DNA from: Bacillus sp. 103mf
GTDB lineage: Bacteria; Bacillota; Bacilli; Bacillales; Bacillaceae_G
Reading direction: 5' to 3'
Length of the DNA: 64,000 bases
NCBI RefSeq assembly: GCF_900116295.1
Contig: NZ_FPAF01000004.1
Span: 1 to 64,000, forward strand
Below the pieces are notes generated by a model. It ran no database searches, was not told the origin of the DNA, and worked only from the letters and a program-made list of their open reading frames with translations. How positions within the stretch are numbered: position 1 is the stretch's first letter; every line of letters begins with the position of its first letter. Below, in pieces: positions 1 through 7,132 of the stretch. The translations under genes were made by a program, and so were the position numbers.

Positions 1-17
1 AAAAAAAGAGGTAGGTG

Positions 18-1124
18 ATGACAATGTTGCTCAGCCAAAAGTATGAAATTTTTCCAACTCAAGAACAAAAAGAAATGTTAGAACGTTGGTTACAATATTG
101 TCGTCAAACTTATAACTCTGCTCTTTTAGATAAACAAAGAAAATATAAAGAAAATAAACAATCGTATACACGCTCTGATATGCAAAAACAACAAACAATC
201 GATAAAAAGAGATATCCTTTTCTAAAAGAAGTGCCATCACAGCCCTTACAAGAAGTATTTTTACGACTGAAAAAGGCATATGATGGCTTTTTTCGTGGGG
301 ATGCCAACTATCCAAAAATGAAAAAGTGTAAAGAATATAACAGTCTCACTTTTACTCAATTTGGATTCAAACCGAATGGAAAACACCGCTATGCGATGTC
401 ATTTGCGGATAACGGAAAATTATATAACAAAAGATTAGGAGAAATTGATATCCTTCTTCATCGCCCGATAGAAGGAATCATCAAACAATTCATTATCAAA
501 CGTCAATCTAAGAGATGGTACGCTATTTTTAGTGTCGAAAGACAAGCTGTACCTTCCTCTTTTGTTATGGAGCACGCAATTGGTATAGATGTAGGACTAA
601 ACAAATATGCTGTTCTTTCCAATGAAATGTCAGTTGAAAATCCCAGATTTCTTCGTCAAAAAGAAAAGCAATTGAAAAAAGCACAACGTAATCTTTCAAA
701 GAAAAAGAAAGGATCTGCGAACTATAAGAAGCAAGTAGAGCGGATTCATAATCTTCACGAAAAGGTGGCGAATCAAAGAAAAGATTTTTTACACAAATTA
801 AGTTATCGCCTTACGCAAATGTATTCGGTAATTTGTATGGAAAACCTCGATATCCGAAACATGGTTCAAAATCGAAAGGTGTCAAAGTCGATTTCTGATG
901 CGGGCTGGGGTGCTTTTCGCCGCATGCTTTCGTATAAGTGTGAGAAATTTGGAGGCCTACTAGTAAAAGTAGATTCAGCATATACATCACAAGATTGTTC
1001 AAGCTGTGGGAATCGTGTGAAAAAATCACTTTCTATTCGGACACATATTTGTGCAAAGTGTGGAACGGTATTAGACAGGGATCATAATGCAAGTCTAAAC
1101 ATTTTGCGAAAGGGGTTAGAATAA
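18..1124 (+). CDS. tnpB: IS200/IS605-family TnpB (OrfB), RNA-guided nuclease
   Basis: TnpB proteins are RuvC-type nucleases guided by an RNA made from the element's own 3' end, and they help the element persist at its site. The full RuvC set is visible (numbering from a GTG at base 15): Asp near residue 192 in GIDVGLNKYA, Glu near 276 in ICMENLDI, and Asp near 354-356 in DRDHNASLNI. A CxxC...CxxC zinc finger lies at about 328-349. Length (about 368 aa) is normal. GAGGTAG at 9-14 precedes ATG 18; ATG 24 is also possible. No TnpA transposase is seen, although the left end of the element lies outside the window. The protein looks intact and probably active. Confidence 0.93.
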   Translation: MTMLLSQKYEIFPTQEQKEMLERWLQYCRQTYNSALLDKQRKYKENKQSYTRSDMQKQQTIDKKRYPFLKEVPSQPLQEVFLRLKKAYDGFFRGDANYPKMKKCKEYNSLTFTQFGFKPNGKHRYAMSFADNGKLYNKRLGEIDILLHRPIEGIIKQFIIKRQSKRWYAIFSVERQAVPSSFVMEHAIGIDVGLNKYAVLSNEMSVENPRFLRQKEKQLKKAQRNLSKKKKGSANYKKQVERIHNLHEKVANQRKDFLHKLSYRLTQMYSVICMENLDIRNMVQNRKVSKSISDAGWGAFRRMLSYKCEKFGGLLVKVDSAYTSQDCSSCGNRVKKSLSIRTHICAKCGTVLDRDHNASLNILRKGLE

Positions 1125-1301
1125 TTACGTGTGAGAGCGAATGAAGACTGAAACTGTAGGGCAAGGTTGTGCCCAAACAGTATAAACGACGCCTGCGGAG
1201 AGTATGTAAGACTGCTTGGGAACCCCAAGCAGCAACGCTCTAAGAAACAGGAAGCCCCTTCTTCAAACAGCTCGTAAGAGTGTTAAGGAGGGGTCATTCA
1301 C
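1080..1301 (+). ncRNA. Predicted omega RNA / right end of the TnpB element
   Basis: The DNA after the tnpB stop is GC-richer than its surroundings and can fold. It ends in a hairpin whose arms are GCCCCTTCTT (near 1254) and AAGGAGGGG (near 1285), followed by TCATTCAC, the layout of an IS605 right end. By analogy with known TnpB systems, the guide RNA would start inside the 3' end of tnpB and run through this hairpin into flanking DNA, so the guide would begin near 1302. The exact ends are inferred. Confidence 0.55.
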
Positions 1302-1304
1302 CAA

Positions 1305-1550
1305 TTAAAAAGATTGATTTTGTGCGGGTTTAATAAATTGCTCTGGGTTTTCAATTAATCCACACGCAGCGCATTGTACACGGTATGTAGGACCTTGGTA
1401 AGCCATATGAAATGCACTTATATTATCATTTGTATATTCTTCTTCAATCTGACCAGTCTGTGGATTTAATTTTACCGGTTTTACTGATTGTTCAATAATG
1501 TTGAATCGTGTACGGTTCGTTTTGCAACTTGGACAAAGCATTGGTTCCAT
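1305..1550 (-). CDS. Small double zinc-knuckle protein of unknown function
   Basis: This 81-aa protein has CPSC near its start and CAAC after the middle, enough to make one zinc ribbon. The rest is polar and resembles no family I can name. A strong ribosome site (GGAGGTG) lies just before the ATG. The stop codon sits only a few bases from the right end of the TnpB element, so the element inserted almost exactly at the gene's end without damaging it. It could be a small nucleic-acid-binding or partner-binding protein. No function is assigned. Confidence 0.7.
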   Translation of the reverse strand: MEPMLCPSCKTNRTRFNIIEQSVKPVKLNPQTGQIEEEYTNDNISAFHMAYQGPTYRVQCAACGLIENPEQFIKPAQNQSF

Positions 1551-1669
1551 TTTAACACACCTCCATTGTTAGCATTTGTAACTATGGAGGTGTTTATTCA
1601 TGAAAAAATTATAGAAAGGACTTTTGCGTTTTTTGTCAAATATAGTAGGGATGTGAAGGAGGAAGAAAT

Positions 1670-2018
1670 GTGAATTTACAAATGAAATATATCATTTTAT
1701 CGTGATATTTTACAGTTACCAATAAAGGGGGAGCACGGTGCATATGTTGAGTTCGATACAGGTTCCACAATTTTGGCAATCAATAGTAGAGAAAGTGTTC
1801 AACAGTTACCGGGATTATCAATTCCGAAGATGTTATCAGAATCATCTACATTTGAGATTGGATTTGTGGTTGATGATGTGAATGAAACAATATATACGCT
1901 AAAAAAACATGGTGTAACAGTATTAGTAGAGCCTGTTACAAAGCCATGGGGACAAACCGTTTCTTACGTTTCTGATCCAGACGGGAATTTTATTGAAATT
2001 TGCAGTTCATTAGATTAA
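1670..2018 (+). pseudogene. VOC (glyoxalase/dioxygenase-like) protein, frameshifted by an internal deletion
   Basis: GAAGGAGG at 1656-1664 precedes GTG 1670, which opens VNLQMKYII and then hits a stop at 1703. The reading frame one base over continues FYRDILQLPIKGE and runs to 2018 as a good VOC domain ending SYVSDPDGNFIEI. The two parts join between MKYII and FYRD. VOC proteins of this type normally have a beta strand and about ten more residues at that point, so a small out-of-frame deletion is the likely cause. A protein started at ATG 1773 would lack the first beta-alpha unit and its metal ligand. Probably non-functional. Confidence 0.7.
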
Positions 2019-2030
2019 GGGGGAAAGAGA

Positions 2031-2594
2031 ATGGAAAGGTTTCCTAGTTTAGAAACAGATCGTTTGCAGTTAAGAGAATTAACGTTAGTTGATGCAGATA
2101 CAATGTTTCAATATTTTACAAAAGAACCTGTTATTCGGTATTTTGGAATGGATTCGTTTCAAAATATCGAGGAAGTAAAAAACGTCATCAAAAATTTTAG
2201 GAGCAGATATGAAGAAGGCTCTGCATTCCGCTGGGGAATTGTATTAAAAGGAACAGATCAACTAATTGGAACGTGCGGTTTTCATCTTATTAATAACAGA
2301 CATAAACGAGCTGAAATCGGCTATGAACTTGATGAAACGTATTGGGGAAAAGGATATGCGACAGAAGCACTACAAGCAATTCTTACATATGGGTTTGAAA
2401 CACTTTATTTTGAGAGAATTTCAGCAGTTGTGTACCCGGAAAATGAATCATCGCGCAAATTACTACAAAAAGCAGGCTTTATGGAAGAAGGATTGCTTCG
2501 AAAATATATGATTCAAAATGAAGTGATGCATGATACGATTATGTATTCGCTATTGAAGGAAGAATGGGCGACATTACTTCAAAAAGTACGTTAA
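2031..2594 (+). CDS. GNAT-family N-acetyltransferase (RimJ/RimL-like)
   Basis: A 187-aa single-domain GNAT enzyme, which moves an acetyl group from acetyl-CoA to an amine of a protein or small molecule. The N-terminal LETDRLQLRELTLVDAD is typical of the RimJ/RimL branch. The acetyl-CoA loop is seen as ELDETYWGKGYATEAL, followed by NESSRKLLQKAGF. AAGGGGGAAAG precedes the ATG. It follows the broken VOC gene by 12 bases, so the two may once have been co-transcribed. The substrate cannot be told from sequence. Confidence 0.9.
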   Translation: MERFPSLETDRLQLRELTLVDADTMFQYFTKEPVIRYFGMDSFQNIEEVKNVIKNFRSRYEEGSAFRWGIVLKGTDQLIGTCGFHLINNRHKRAEIGYELDETYWGKGYATEALQAILTYGFETLYFERISAVVYPENESSRKLLQKAGFMEEGLLRKYMIQNEVMHDTIMYSLLKEEWATLLQKVR

Positions 2595-2606
2595 ATACAT
2601 AAAAAT

Positions 2607-2650
2607 AAAGACAATCTAAACCTTTAGTTTCAGGTCTTAGATTGTCTTTT
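2607..2650. terminator. Bidirectional terminator between convergent genes
   Basis: AAAGACAATCTAA at 2607-2619 pairs with TTAGATTGTCTTT at 2637-2649. It lies between two acetyltransferase genes that point at each other and has A/T runs on both sides. Confidence 0.85.
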
Positions 2651-2652
2651 CG

Positions 2653-3147
2653 TTATGAAACGATGTATTTATAAAACTTTTTATCTACTTGCATGATAGG
2701 AAAATTGGTAGGTAACTTGTTAAGTTCTATATTTTCGAAACCATGTTTCTCGTAAAACCTATGGGCCGCTACAAATTGTAACGTCGTTCCTAAGTATATT
2801 TCTTTCACTTCTTTTGTCTTTGCCCATGCAATCGTATTATGTAATAAAAGACTAGCTGTTTGAAATAATTTGCCTCTAAACTCTTTTTTCACAAACATTT
2901 TTCTCAATGCTACTTGACGATTGCCAATATCTAAAAGAGCGATAGTGCCTACAACTTCTCCTTGATAAAGTGCAACCCAAAAATTACCGTTACCAGATTG
3001 ATAAACGCTTTCTATGTTAAGTAAATCAGGTTGATCCTCTTTTGAAATAGGGATATTGTATTCATCTTGTTGGATGGAAAGGATTAAATCTAAAATTTGA
3101 GATTGATAATTAGAAGAGTATTCTTGTAAGGTAAGAGTTTCATTCAT
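2653..3147 (-). CDS. GNAT-family N-acetyltransferase
   Basis: The natural start is probably the ATG at 3147 (MNETLTLQEY), giving 164 aa. The longer open frame to 3240 only adds translated repeat DNA. The GNAT fold is clear: VGTIALLDIGNRQVALRKMF, then FRGKLFQTASLLLHN in the acetyl-CoA loop (a divergent form of QxxGxG/A), and HRFYEKHGFENI near the end. The ribosome site (GGACGGTG) is weak. A family A repeat begins about 20 bases upstream, so the promoter must lie within or beyond that repeat. Confidence 0.85.
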   Translation of the reverse strand: MNETLTLQEYSSNYQSQILDLILSIQQDEYNIPISKEDQPDLLNIESVYQSGNGNFWVALYQGEVVGTIALLDIGNRQVALRKMFVKKEFRGKLFQTASLLLHNTIAWAKTKEVKEIYLGTTLQFVAAHRFYEKHGFENIELNKLPTNFPIMQVDKKFYKYIVS

Positions 3148-3168
3148 ATATAACACCGTCCGATATAT

Positions 3169-3370
3169 TATATAAATACAAATTAAAAAGTCGACATAAA
3201 AACCCTCTTCCTTTCTAGGCAAGCGAGGGCATCTGGCCATGCATAGAAGCGGTCAGGGCCTTTTTCTGCCACATGCAAGGTTTAAAACAAAAGGAGCAAT
3301 CGAGTACTGATCATATTGTATTCTGCATAGCAGCGACTTATATGTCGAAAAATTAAAATGGACATATATA
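3169..3370 (+). repeat. Family A dispersed repeat, copy 1 (full length)
   Basis: This is a full copy of a roughly 200-bp element. It begins with TATAAATACAAATT and GTCGACATAAAAACCCTC, contains GCATCTGGCCATGCATAG, and ends with ATGTCGAAAAATTAAAAT and GACATATATA. The two ends are imperfect inverted repeats of about 28 bp. It resembles the non-autonomous bcr elements of the B. cereus group; I cannot say which numbered family it is. Confidence 0.85.
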
Positions 3371-3527
3371 GATTTTCATTACTGCTTTCATTATACCAGA
3401 TTTTATATTGACTATTCTAATAATTCGACAATAAAAACCTTTGTAATTTCATCAGAAAGTGTCGGATAGGAATGTTTAAGGTTTTATATGTAATTGAATA
3501 ACAAGTGTAAAGGAGAAGAATAATTGT

Positions 3528-4097
3528 ATGAAAAAAATATTATTTCTTGCTTATCCACAATACGCTGATTTTGAAATAGCTCACGCATTATTTTTGCTTA
3601 GAAAAATAGGTAAAGCAAAAATTACTACTGTCTCCGTAGATGGTAAACCAGTAGAAAGTATTGGTGGGTTATGGAGTCAAGTCGAAGCTTCTTTATCTGA
3701 AATTAAAGTAAATGAATTTGATCTAGTCCTTATTTCTGGAGGAGATGGTGTTCATGAAATAGTAGATGAGGGAATTGTTAGTGAGACATTAATGAACGCC
3801 TTTAACTTACATATTCCCATTGCTTCTATATGTGCTTCCGCCATTTTGTTGGGGAAAGCAGGGGTACTTAACGGTAGAAATTTTACGTGTCTCCAGCATA
3901 CATATGAGAATAACAAAGCCCTGTTTGAAACATCAGTATATACAGGTACAGATATTGAAGTAGAAGACACAATAATAACTGCAAAAGGTACTGCATTTGC
4001 AGAGTTTGCAGTAGCTGCTTGTCAATTAATGGACTTGCTGAAAGAGAAAGAAAAATTAGACTCAACATTAAAGTTTTGTAAGGGAATAACCTCTTAA
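3528..4097 (+). CDS. DJ-1/PfpI family protein
   Basis: A 189-aa protein of the DJ-1/PfpI superfamily, whose members act as glyoxalases, chaperones, amidases or stress proteins. The nucleophile elbow is visible as ASICASAILLGKAG, with Cys near residue 102. An acidic stretch (DLVLISGGDGVHE) and the conserved Tyr/Asp/Glu residues near the N-terminus fit the fold. AAGGAGAAG precedes the ATG. It stands alone between a repeat and small ORFs. The exact activity is open. Confidence 0.88.
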   Translation: MKKILFLAYPQYADFEIAHALFLLRKIGKAKITTVSVDGKPVESIGGLWSQVEASLSEIKVNEFDLVLISGGDGVHEIVDEGIVSETLMNAFNLHIPIASICASAILLGKAGVLNGRNFTCLQHTYENNKALFETSVYTGTDIEVEDTIITAKGTAFAEFAVAACQLMDLLKEKEKLDSTLKFCKGITS

Positions 4098-4181
4098 TTT
4101 AATGATCTTTTAAGTAGAATATTAACAATGAAAATTAATATAACCTAATAATATAAAGCAGAAATAGGAAGAATAAACAGG

Positions 4182-4364
4182 ATGATAGATCAGTTTTCAA
4201 TCATAACTATCATTTCTATTATTCTTCTTTTCGTTTTAATAGTATTATTTTTGTCTTGCTTGGAGCGTTTATATGATCGCGATTCATTAATCAATTTAGT
4301 CAAATTTAGTCAAAGGACTTTTTTGGTTTACATTTACATAGAATACATCCTTTACAGGGAGTGA
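4182..4364 (+). CDS. Possible small single-pass membrane protein
   Basis: A 60-aa frame with one strong hydrophobic helix at about residues 7-27, followed by a charged segment. AGGAAG lies some 12 bases before the ATG, which is far for a ribosome site. It has no recognisable family and could be chance. Confidence 0.35.
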   Translation: MIDQFSIITIISIILLFVLIVLFLSCLERLYDRDSLINLVKFSQRTFLVYIYIEYILYRE

Positions 4365-4433
4365 AAATACTGATAATTTAAAACGTTTAAAATAAATATA
4401 ATATTCTGTTGCGTTTTTTAGTTTTTTTACATA

Positions 4434-4524
4434 TGATAAGTAATAAGTAATAAGTAATAAGTAATAAGTAATAAGTAATAAGTAATAAGTAATAAGTAAT
4501 AAGTAGTAAGTAATAAGTAGTAAG
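4434..4524. repeat. Heptamer tandem repeat, 13 units of TAATAAG
   Basis: Thirteen head-to-tail 7-bp units run without interruption. The first is TGATAAG, most are TAATAAG, and two near the end are TAGTAAG. The array ends 28 bases before the ribosome site of the GPP34-domain gene, so it lies in that gene's promoter or leader. Such arrays change length by strand slippage. Confidence 0.95.
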
Positions 4525-4566
4525 TGCTGAATTGCAAATCCATTATAAAAACGGGAGGTAAGTCAA

Positions 4567-5241
4567 TTGTTAAAAGAATTAACTATTCCTGAAGAATTTG
4601 TATTATTATCTTTAGACCGTGAAACGAATAAACTAAAATCTATTTTCCGACAACATATCGCACTCTATACTGTTATGGCTTGTATAGTGGAGTTGTCTTT
4701 AAAAGGTAAGGTGAAATTTGAAGACGACGATACAGTAACGATTCTAGATTTTACTTCAACAGGAGATAAGTCTCTTGATCGTTTATTAGGAATTATGACT
4801 TCGGAAAAACCGAAAAAATTGAAAAAATGGGCATCTTATTTCTATAACCACATGTTTAAGCAACGTGAAGTTTATAAGTTAGTTGTAGAGGGGCTTGTAG
4901 AAAAAGATGTTCTAGAAGTGGAAAATACAGAAATCTTGTTTGTTGTACCAAAGAAAAAATATGTAGATGTAGCAAACACTCGCAATTACATTGTGGAAAA
5001 AATTCGTGCTGAACTATTAGAAGAAGGTAATCTGGAAGAGCATACTATTGTGTTGGTACTGTTTTTAAATGCGAAGAAAATGTTAAACGATTATTTTTCT
5101 GAGTTTGAGCGTAAGGCATTGAAACAAAAAATTGAGCAACTCCGTAAAGAAGAAATGTTTGAAACCATTAAATCTATTGATAAAGCAATTAAGAATATTG
5201 ATGCCTCTATTGCTACAATTGCAGCATCAGCAACAACATAA
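4567..5241 (+). CDS. GPP34 (GOLPH3/Vps74-like) domain protein
   Basis: A 224-aa protein with the helical GPP34 fold. In eukaryotes this domain binds phosphatidylinositol-4-phosphate at the Golgi; the bacterial versions are uncharacterised. Signs include the N-terminal LTIPEEFVLLSLDRETNK, then ACIVELSLKGKVKFEDDD, and late KKYVDVANTRNYIVEKIRAELLEEG. The start is TTG 4567, after GGGAGGT at 4553-4559. An alanine- and isoleucine-rich tail follows. A MerR-like gene begins 13 bases downstream, so the two probably form an operon. Length variation of the upstream heptamer array may alter expression. Confidence 0.82.
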   Translation: MLKELTIPEEFVLLSLDRETNKLKSIFRQHIALYTVMACIVELSLKGKVKFEDDDTVTILDFTSTGDKSLDRLLGIMTSEKPKKLKKWASYFYNHMFKQREVYKLVVEGLVEKDVLEVENTEILFVVPKKKYVDVANTRNYIVEKIRAELLEEGNLEEHTIVLVLFLNAKKMLNDYFSEFERKALKQKIEQLRKEEMFETIKSIDKAIKNIDASIATIAASATT

Positions 5242-5254
5242 TAGGTGATAAGTG

Positions 5255-5512
5255 ATGGGAAGACAGCGAAGTTTAGAGATAATACAGAAATCAGAGTATG
5301 TAAGTATTAGTGAATTGGTTCAACTTTCAGGTATTCGCTACAGTACTATTAAATATTACACCGAGGAAGGACTCGTTCCGTTTGAACAAGAAGATACTAG
5401 GCTAACGAGAAGATATCCTCGTGTGAAGGCACTTGAACGATTGGCAGAGATTAAAGATTTGAAAGAGTATCAGGGATTAACGATAAAAGAAATTAAAGAG
5501 AAATTGTTGTAG
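5255..5512 (+). CDS. Small MerR-type DNA-binding protein
   Basis: About 85 aa, consisting of a winged helix-turn-helix of the MerR kind: ISELVQLSGIRYSTIKYYTEEGLVPF, then an Arg-rich wing (RLTRRYPRVKALERL) and a short helix. The dimerisation coiled coil and effector domain of full MerR proteins are absent, so it resembles the free-standing MerR headpieces. AGGTGAT lies just before ATG 5255. It follows the GPP34 gene closely, so it may regulate that operon; this is inferred. Confidence 0.8.
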   Translation: MGRQRSLEIIQKSEYVSISELVQLSGIRYSTIKYYTEEGLVPFEQEDTRLTRRYPRVKALERLAEIKDLKEYQGLTIKEIKEKLL

Positions 5513-5555
5513 CTTTAAAAGAAAAAAATAATATTTTCAATAATAGAAGTTAGAA

Positions 5556-5597
5556 AAGAACAAGAAATGTGGATAAACCATGTTTCTTGTTCTTAAT
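5556..5597 (+). terminator. Rho-independent terminator of the GPP34-MerR pair
   Basis: AAGAACAAGAAA at 5556-5567 pairs with TTTCTTGTTCTT at 5583-5594. Confidence 0.75.
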
Positions 5598-5750
5598 CGT
5601 AATTTATTTTTTATGTTTATTAGGAGTGTCAGGGGTTATACGATTGTATGAATAGAACTGAAGATACATTATCTTTTTTCTCTCCCTTAATACTAGTCCA
5701 TGAACTGTTATATTAGTAGTATACGAAACATATAAAGTTAAGTAAGAAAC

Positions 5751-5949
5751 TATATAAATTCATTTTCATTTTTCGACATATCAGTCACTGCTATGCAGAA
5801 TGCAATATGAGCGCTACTTGCTTTCTTCTTTTGTTTTCAACCTTGCATGTGGCAGGAAAAGGCCCTGACCGCTTCTATACACGGCCAGATGCTCTCGTCC
5901 TCCCCTAAAAAGGAATGGGTTTTTATGTCGTTTTTTTTACTTATATATG
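5751..5949 (-). repeat. Family A dispersed repeat, copy 2 (full length, inverted)
   Basis: A reverse-oriented full copy that begins next to TTTTTCGACATATCAGTCAC and ends GGGTTTTTATGTCG. It ends a few bases from the lsrF stop codon and may help end transcription there. Confidence 0.85.
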
Positions 5950-5954
5950 AATGC

Positions 5955-6737
5955 TTAGTTTGTAATCGTATTATATAATTCTAGAGCTTCTTTTACATTT
6001 AATCTATTTTTTACGATACCATGAATCGATTGAATCATCGCAGCCGGATGTTCAGATTGCCAAATATTTCGCCCCATATCGACACCGACTGCCCCTTCTT
6101 GCAGTGCATTGTATGTAATCGTAAGCACTGCTTCAATGGTGTCTAACTTTGGCCCACCTGCAATCACAACTGGAGCCGGACATGTACTTGTGATTTTTTC
6201 AAAGCCTTCACAGTAATACGTTTTAATGATATCAGCACCCATTTCAACACATACACGTGAAGCTAACGCCAAAAAACGTGCTTCTCGTTTTTGAAGTTCT
6301 TTTGCTACTGCGGTGATTCCGAGTACAGGTAAGCCGTAATCATGTGCTTCAGATACAACATTAGCAAGGTTTGTTACAGTTTGTGTTTCATAATCAGATC
6401 CAACAAAGACAGATACGCCAACGCCAGCTACATTATGACGCAAAGCTTCTTTTATTGGAGTAACGATTGTTTCATTCGCAAGATCTTTTCCAACTACAGT
6501 CGCACCGCCTGACACACGAAGAACCATAGGGGTTTTACAATCTTCAGGTATACAAGAATTAAGAACGCCTCTCGTTAAAAAGAGGGAGTCGGTATATGGA
6601 AGTAAGCTTTTTACTGTTTCATGAGGCTGTTCCAATCCATGAATGGGTCCTAAAAAGTAACCGTGATCAATTGCTAACATAACTGCTTTTCCATCAGGCA
6701 AAATAGTGTTTAGGCGATTTTGAAATCCCCAAGTCAT
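5955..6737 (-). CDS. lsrF: LsrF-type aldolase/thiolase of AI-2 breakdown
   Basis: LsrF is a class I aldolase-fold enzyme that transfers an acetyl group from the phospho-AI-2 product 3-hydroxy-2,4-pentadione-5-phosphate to CoA. The 260-aa protein shows the family signs: MLAIDHGYFLGP at the start, TRGVLN, then AGVGVSVFVGSDYE, and DIIKTYYCEGFE with the Schiff-base lysine region, followed by VVIAGGPK and GVDMGRNIWQ. AGGAGTGAT precedes the ATG. It is the last gene of a minus-strand set with lsrK and a cupin gene, opposite lsrACDB. The assignment is strong. Confidence 0.92.
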   Translation of the reverse strand: MTWGFQNRLNTILPDGKAVMLAIDHGYFLGPIHGLEQPHETVKSLLPYTDSLFLTRGVLNSCIPEDCKTPMVLRVSGGATVVGKDLANETIVTPIKEALRHNVAGVGVSVFVGSDYETQTVTNLANVVSEAHDYGLPVLGITAVAKELQKREARFLALASRVCVEMGADIIKTYYCEGFEKITSTCPAPVVIAGGPKLDTIEAVLTITYNALQEGAVGVDMGRNIWQSEHPAAMIQSIHGIVKNRLNVKEALELYNTITN

Positions 6738-6750
6738 AGGGTATCACTCC

Positions 6751-7107
6751 TTAATTACAGTTTGGATTTTCTGTTTGTACAGTATCTTTTTCTTGTAAAT
6801 GAGGCGATTTAATAAAGAGCGCTTTAAAATTTTGAGAAGAGCGATTGATGAGATAGTGAGATTCATGAGGATGAACTTGTAAGACGTCGCCTTGCTTAAT
6901 AGGAACTTTTACGTGATTAATATAGAAATCTATCTCACCTTCTAATGCATAGAAAATTTCTTCGCAAGTTGTATGATAATGATTTTGAAAATCTTGCCCT
7001 GGTTTAATGACAACTACACCTATATCAATATTAGGACCCTTTACTAAATATTTTGGCCCATTATCACCAAAGCGATAGGAGAAATCTTCTTCATTCACCT
7101 TTAACAT
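6751..7107 (-). CDS. Cupin-domain protein of the lsr locus
   Basis: The start is ATG 7107 (MLKVNEEDFSY), after AAGGAGTG, giving 118 aa; the longer open frame has no ribosome site. It is a single cupin barrel with metal-binding residues visible in NHYHTTCEEIFYALEGEIDFYI and, later, GDVLQVHPHESHYLIN. It sits between lsrK (25 bases upstream) and lsrF (13 bases downstream), where enteric bacteria have LsrG, an ABM-fold isomerase of phospho-AI-2. By position, the cupin may do the LsrG step or bind a pathway intermediate. That role is inferred. Confidence 0.85.
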   Translation of the reverse strand: MLKVNEEDFSYRFGDNGPKYLVKGPNIDIGVVVIKPGQDFQNHYHTTCEEIFYALEGEIDFYINHVKVPIKQGDVLQVHPHESHYLINRSSQNFKALFIKSPHLQEKDTVQTENPNCN

Positions 7108-7132
7108 ACTTTTCACTCCTTTTTGTAACAAT

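Noticed and set aside
4434-4524. CRISPR-like array
   Set aside because: The unit is 7 bp with no spacers; it is a simple tandem repeat.
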